Positions 63,061-64,000 of a stretch of 64,000 bases of DNA are shown here, piece by piece. The notes below the pieces were generated by a model that worked only from the letters and a program-made list of their open reading frames with translations, made no database searches and was not told where the DNA came from. The DNA is from Anseranas semipalmata (lineage: Eukaryota > Chordata > Aves > Anseriformes > Anseranatidae). A program made the translations under genes and the position numbers. The stretch covers positions 519,554 to 583,553 of the forward strand of contig VXAA01000908.1 in assembly GCA_013399115.1 (NCBI GenBank). Reading direction: 5' to 3'. The first letter of the stretch is position 1. Every line of letters starts with the position of its first letter.

Positions 63061-64000
63061 CATGAATGTGCTCAGGGCATGCCTTAACCTCCAGTTCCCA
63101 GGCTAGCTGAGGTGGCAGCGTTAGGAGGTCTCCAACCCAAGAAATGTCAGATTTATGAGCCCACATGGAGAGAAAACAAGAGTAAATCCTACTCGTTAGT
63201 GCTGAAAGGAAAATTTCTGGGTGCCAAGCACCAGCTTCATACTTTGTTCATATATTTTACTCACTTCTAGGAAAAGGGCAATCCTCTTCAGCACGGCTAG
63301 ACAAATCTGTACTTTTGCAGCTGTGTCAGCCAGCAGATAGTTCTGCACATCATTTCTTTAACCTATAATCTAAAGTTGCTAGTCAAAATATCCTGTCTAG
63401 TTTTAGGGATATTTAGAAGTAGGATTTTAAATATGAATTGGCTCTTCTGGGGAATGAAATCATCTACCACAGATAAAGTATAATTTTTCATTGGCTCAGA
63501 CGTGGGATGGAAAATGAGCAGAGCAATCTTCACTGTTGCATTCCAGAAAAGTCACCTGCCCGAGCGGAAACTGATCTGCTGATCTTAAACCTCTCATCAC
63601 TGTCTAGGCCTTCAGGGAGAATTAGGCTTCCAGGTTTGGAAACATGGGGTCAAAGTGATTAGTGTTGAGTTAATAAAAACTTGAATTCAGTATGTGAATT
63701 CTCTTGGGGTGCCTGGTCCTGCAAAATATGGCAGCATCGCTCAAGTTAATGTGTACTAAAGGTTTTCCTGATCTGGGAGATCAACATCAAAACCTGTCTT
63801 TCTTTTGCCCAATCTCTATTCATCTTAAAAAACTAATATTACAAGGTAGGGTGACAGGAAAGGAAAGGGACAACACCAAGGCATTTAGTATAATTGATTT
63901 GTGAGTCAAACTCTATGCCCATGAGCCCAGCAAGCTCTACCTACAGTGTGTGCCTGTTTTGATAGATTCATTTTAGTCAGAGCCCCTCCAATTCCAATAG
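63061..64000. other. Unique sequence, no gene seen
   Basis: A 66-codon frame at 63704-63904 has no recognised motif. Nothing else was supported up to the window edge. Confidence 0.5.

Noticed and set aside
1..64000. CRISPR array, operons, phage or plasmid genes
   Set aside because: No regularly spaced repeats and no dense coding; the content is vertebrate non-coding DNA.
1..64000. Endogenous retrovirus or LTR element
   Set aside because: I saw no paired LTRs, primer-binding site or gag/pol/env reading frames; the only RT sequence is CR1.

Overview
The window looks like gene-poor nuclear DNA from a bird (another sauropsid is less likely). The reason is its repeat content. Nearly every recognisable mobile element is a CR1 LINE, usually 5'-truncated and in several cases ending in the CR1 3' tail of ATTCTGTG-type 8-bp repeats. 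Alongside are heavily decayed CR1 copies of the type shared with turtles and crocodilians, and a few faint MIR/CORE-type SINE remnants. There are no bacterial features: no operons, no ribosome-binding sites and no dense coding. The base composition is AT-rich, with many poly-A/T tracts and short microsatellites. I cannot name the species or chromosome.

Layout. 1-59 is a (CTATC)n microsatellite cut by the window edge. 60-14 kb is unique AT-rich sequence with three weak SINE remnants, a 23-bp tandem duplication, a (TC)n tract and short simple repeats. At 14.1 kb lies a minus-strand, internally deleted CR1 that still shows a reverse-transcriptase FADD motif. At 15.2 kb is a CR1 3' end on the plus strand. 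15.5-24 kb is unique sequence. 24.0-25.2 kb and 26.9-27.3 kb are two ancient plus-strand CR1 copies. 27.3-38 kb is unique sequence with two MIR remnants, a 21-base assembly gap at 32970-32990 and one weak candidate exon on the minus strand at 36.6-36.8 kb. 38152-39302 is the best-preserved element, a CR1 whose terminal ~350 codons of ORF2 are still open and include the FADD catalytic motif. 40124-40288 is an 82-bp exact-length duplication with one N between the copies, probably an assembly artefact. 43.7 kb holds a minus-strand CR1 3' end. 49.9-52.2 kb is a cluster of three CR1 insertions, one of which joins an ORF1 remnant directly to a damaged RT domain. 56.3 kb and 58.5 kb hold minus-strand CR1 3' ends. 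The rest, to 64 kb, is unique sequence.

No host protein-coding gene, functional tRNA, rRNA or other known RNA gene could be supported. Apart from the CR1 reading frames, the open reading frames are short, lack recognisable domains and have the length expected by chance in AT-rich DNA. The window could be intergenic or lie inside a large intron. I did not find a new biological system. The items most worth checking are the open CR1 ORF2, the ORF1-RT deletion junction, the N-spaced duplication, the candidate exon and a few stretches that look like conserved non-coding elements.
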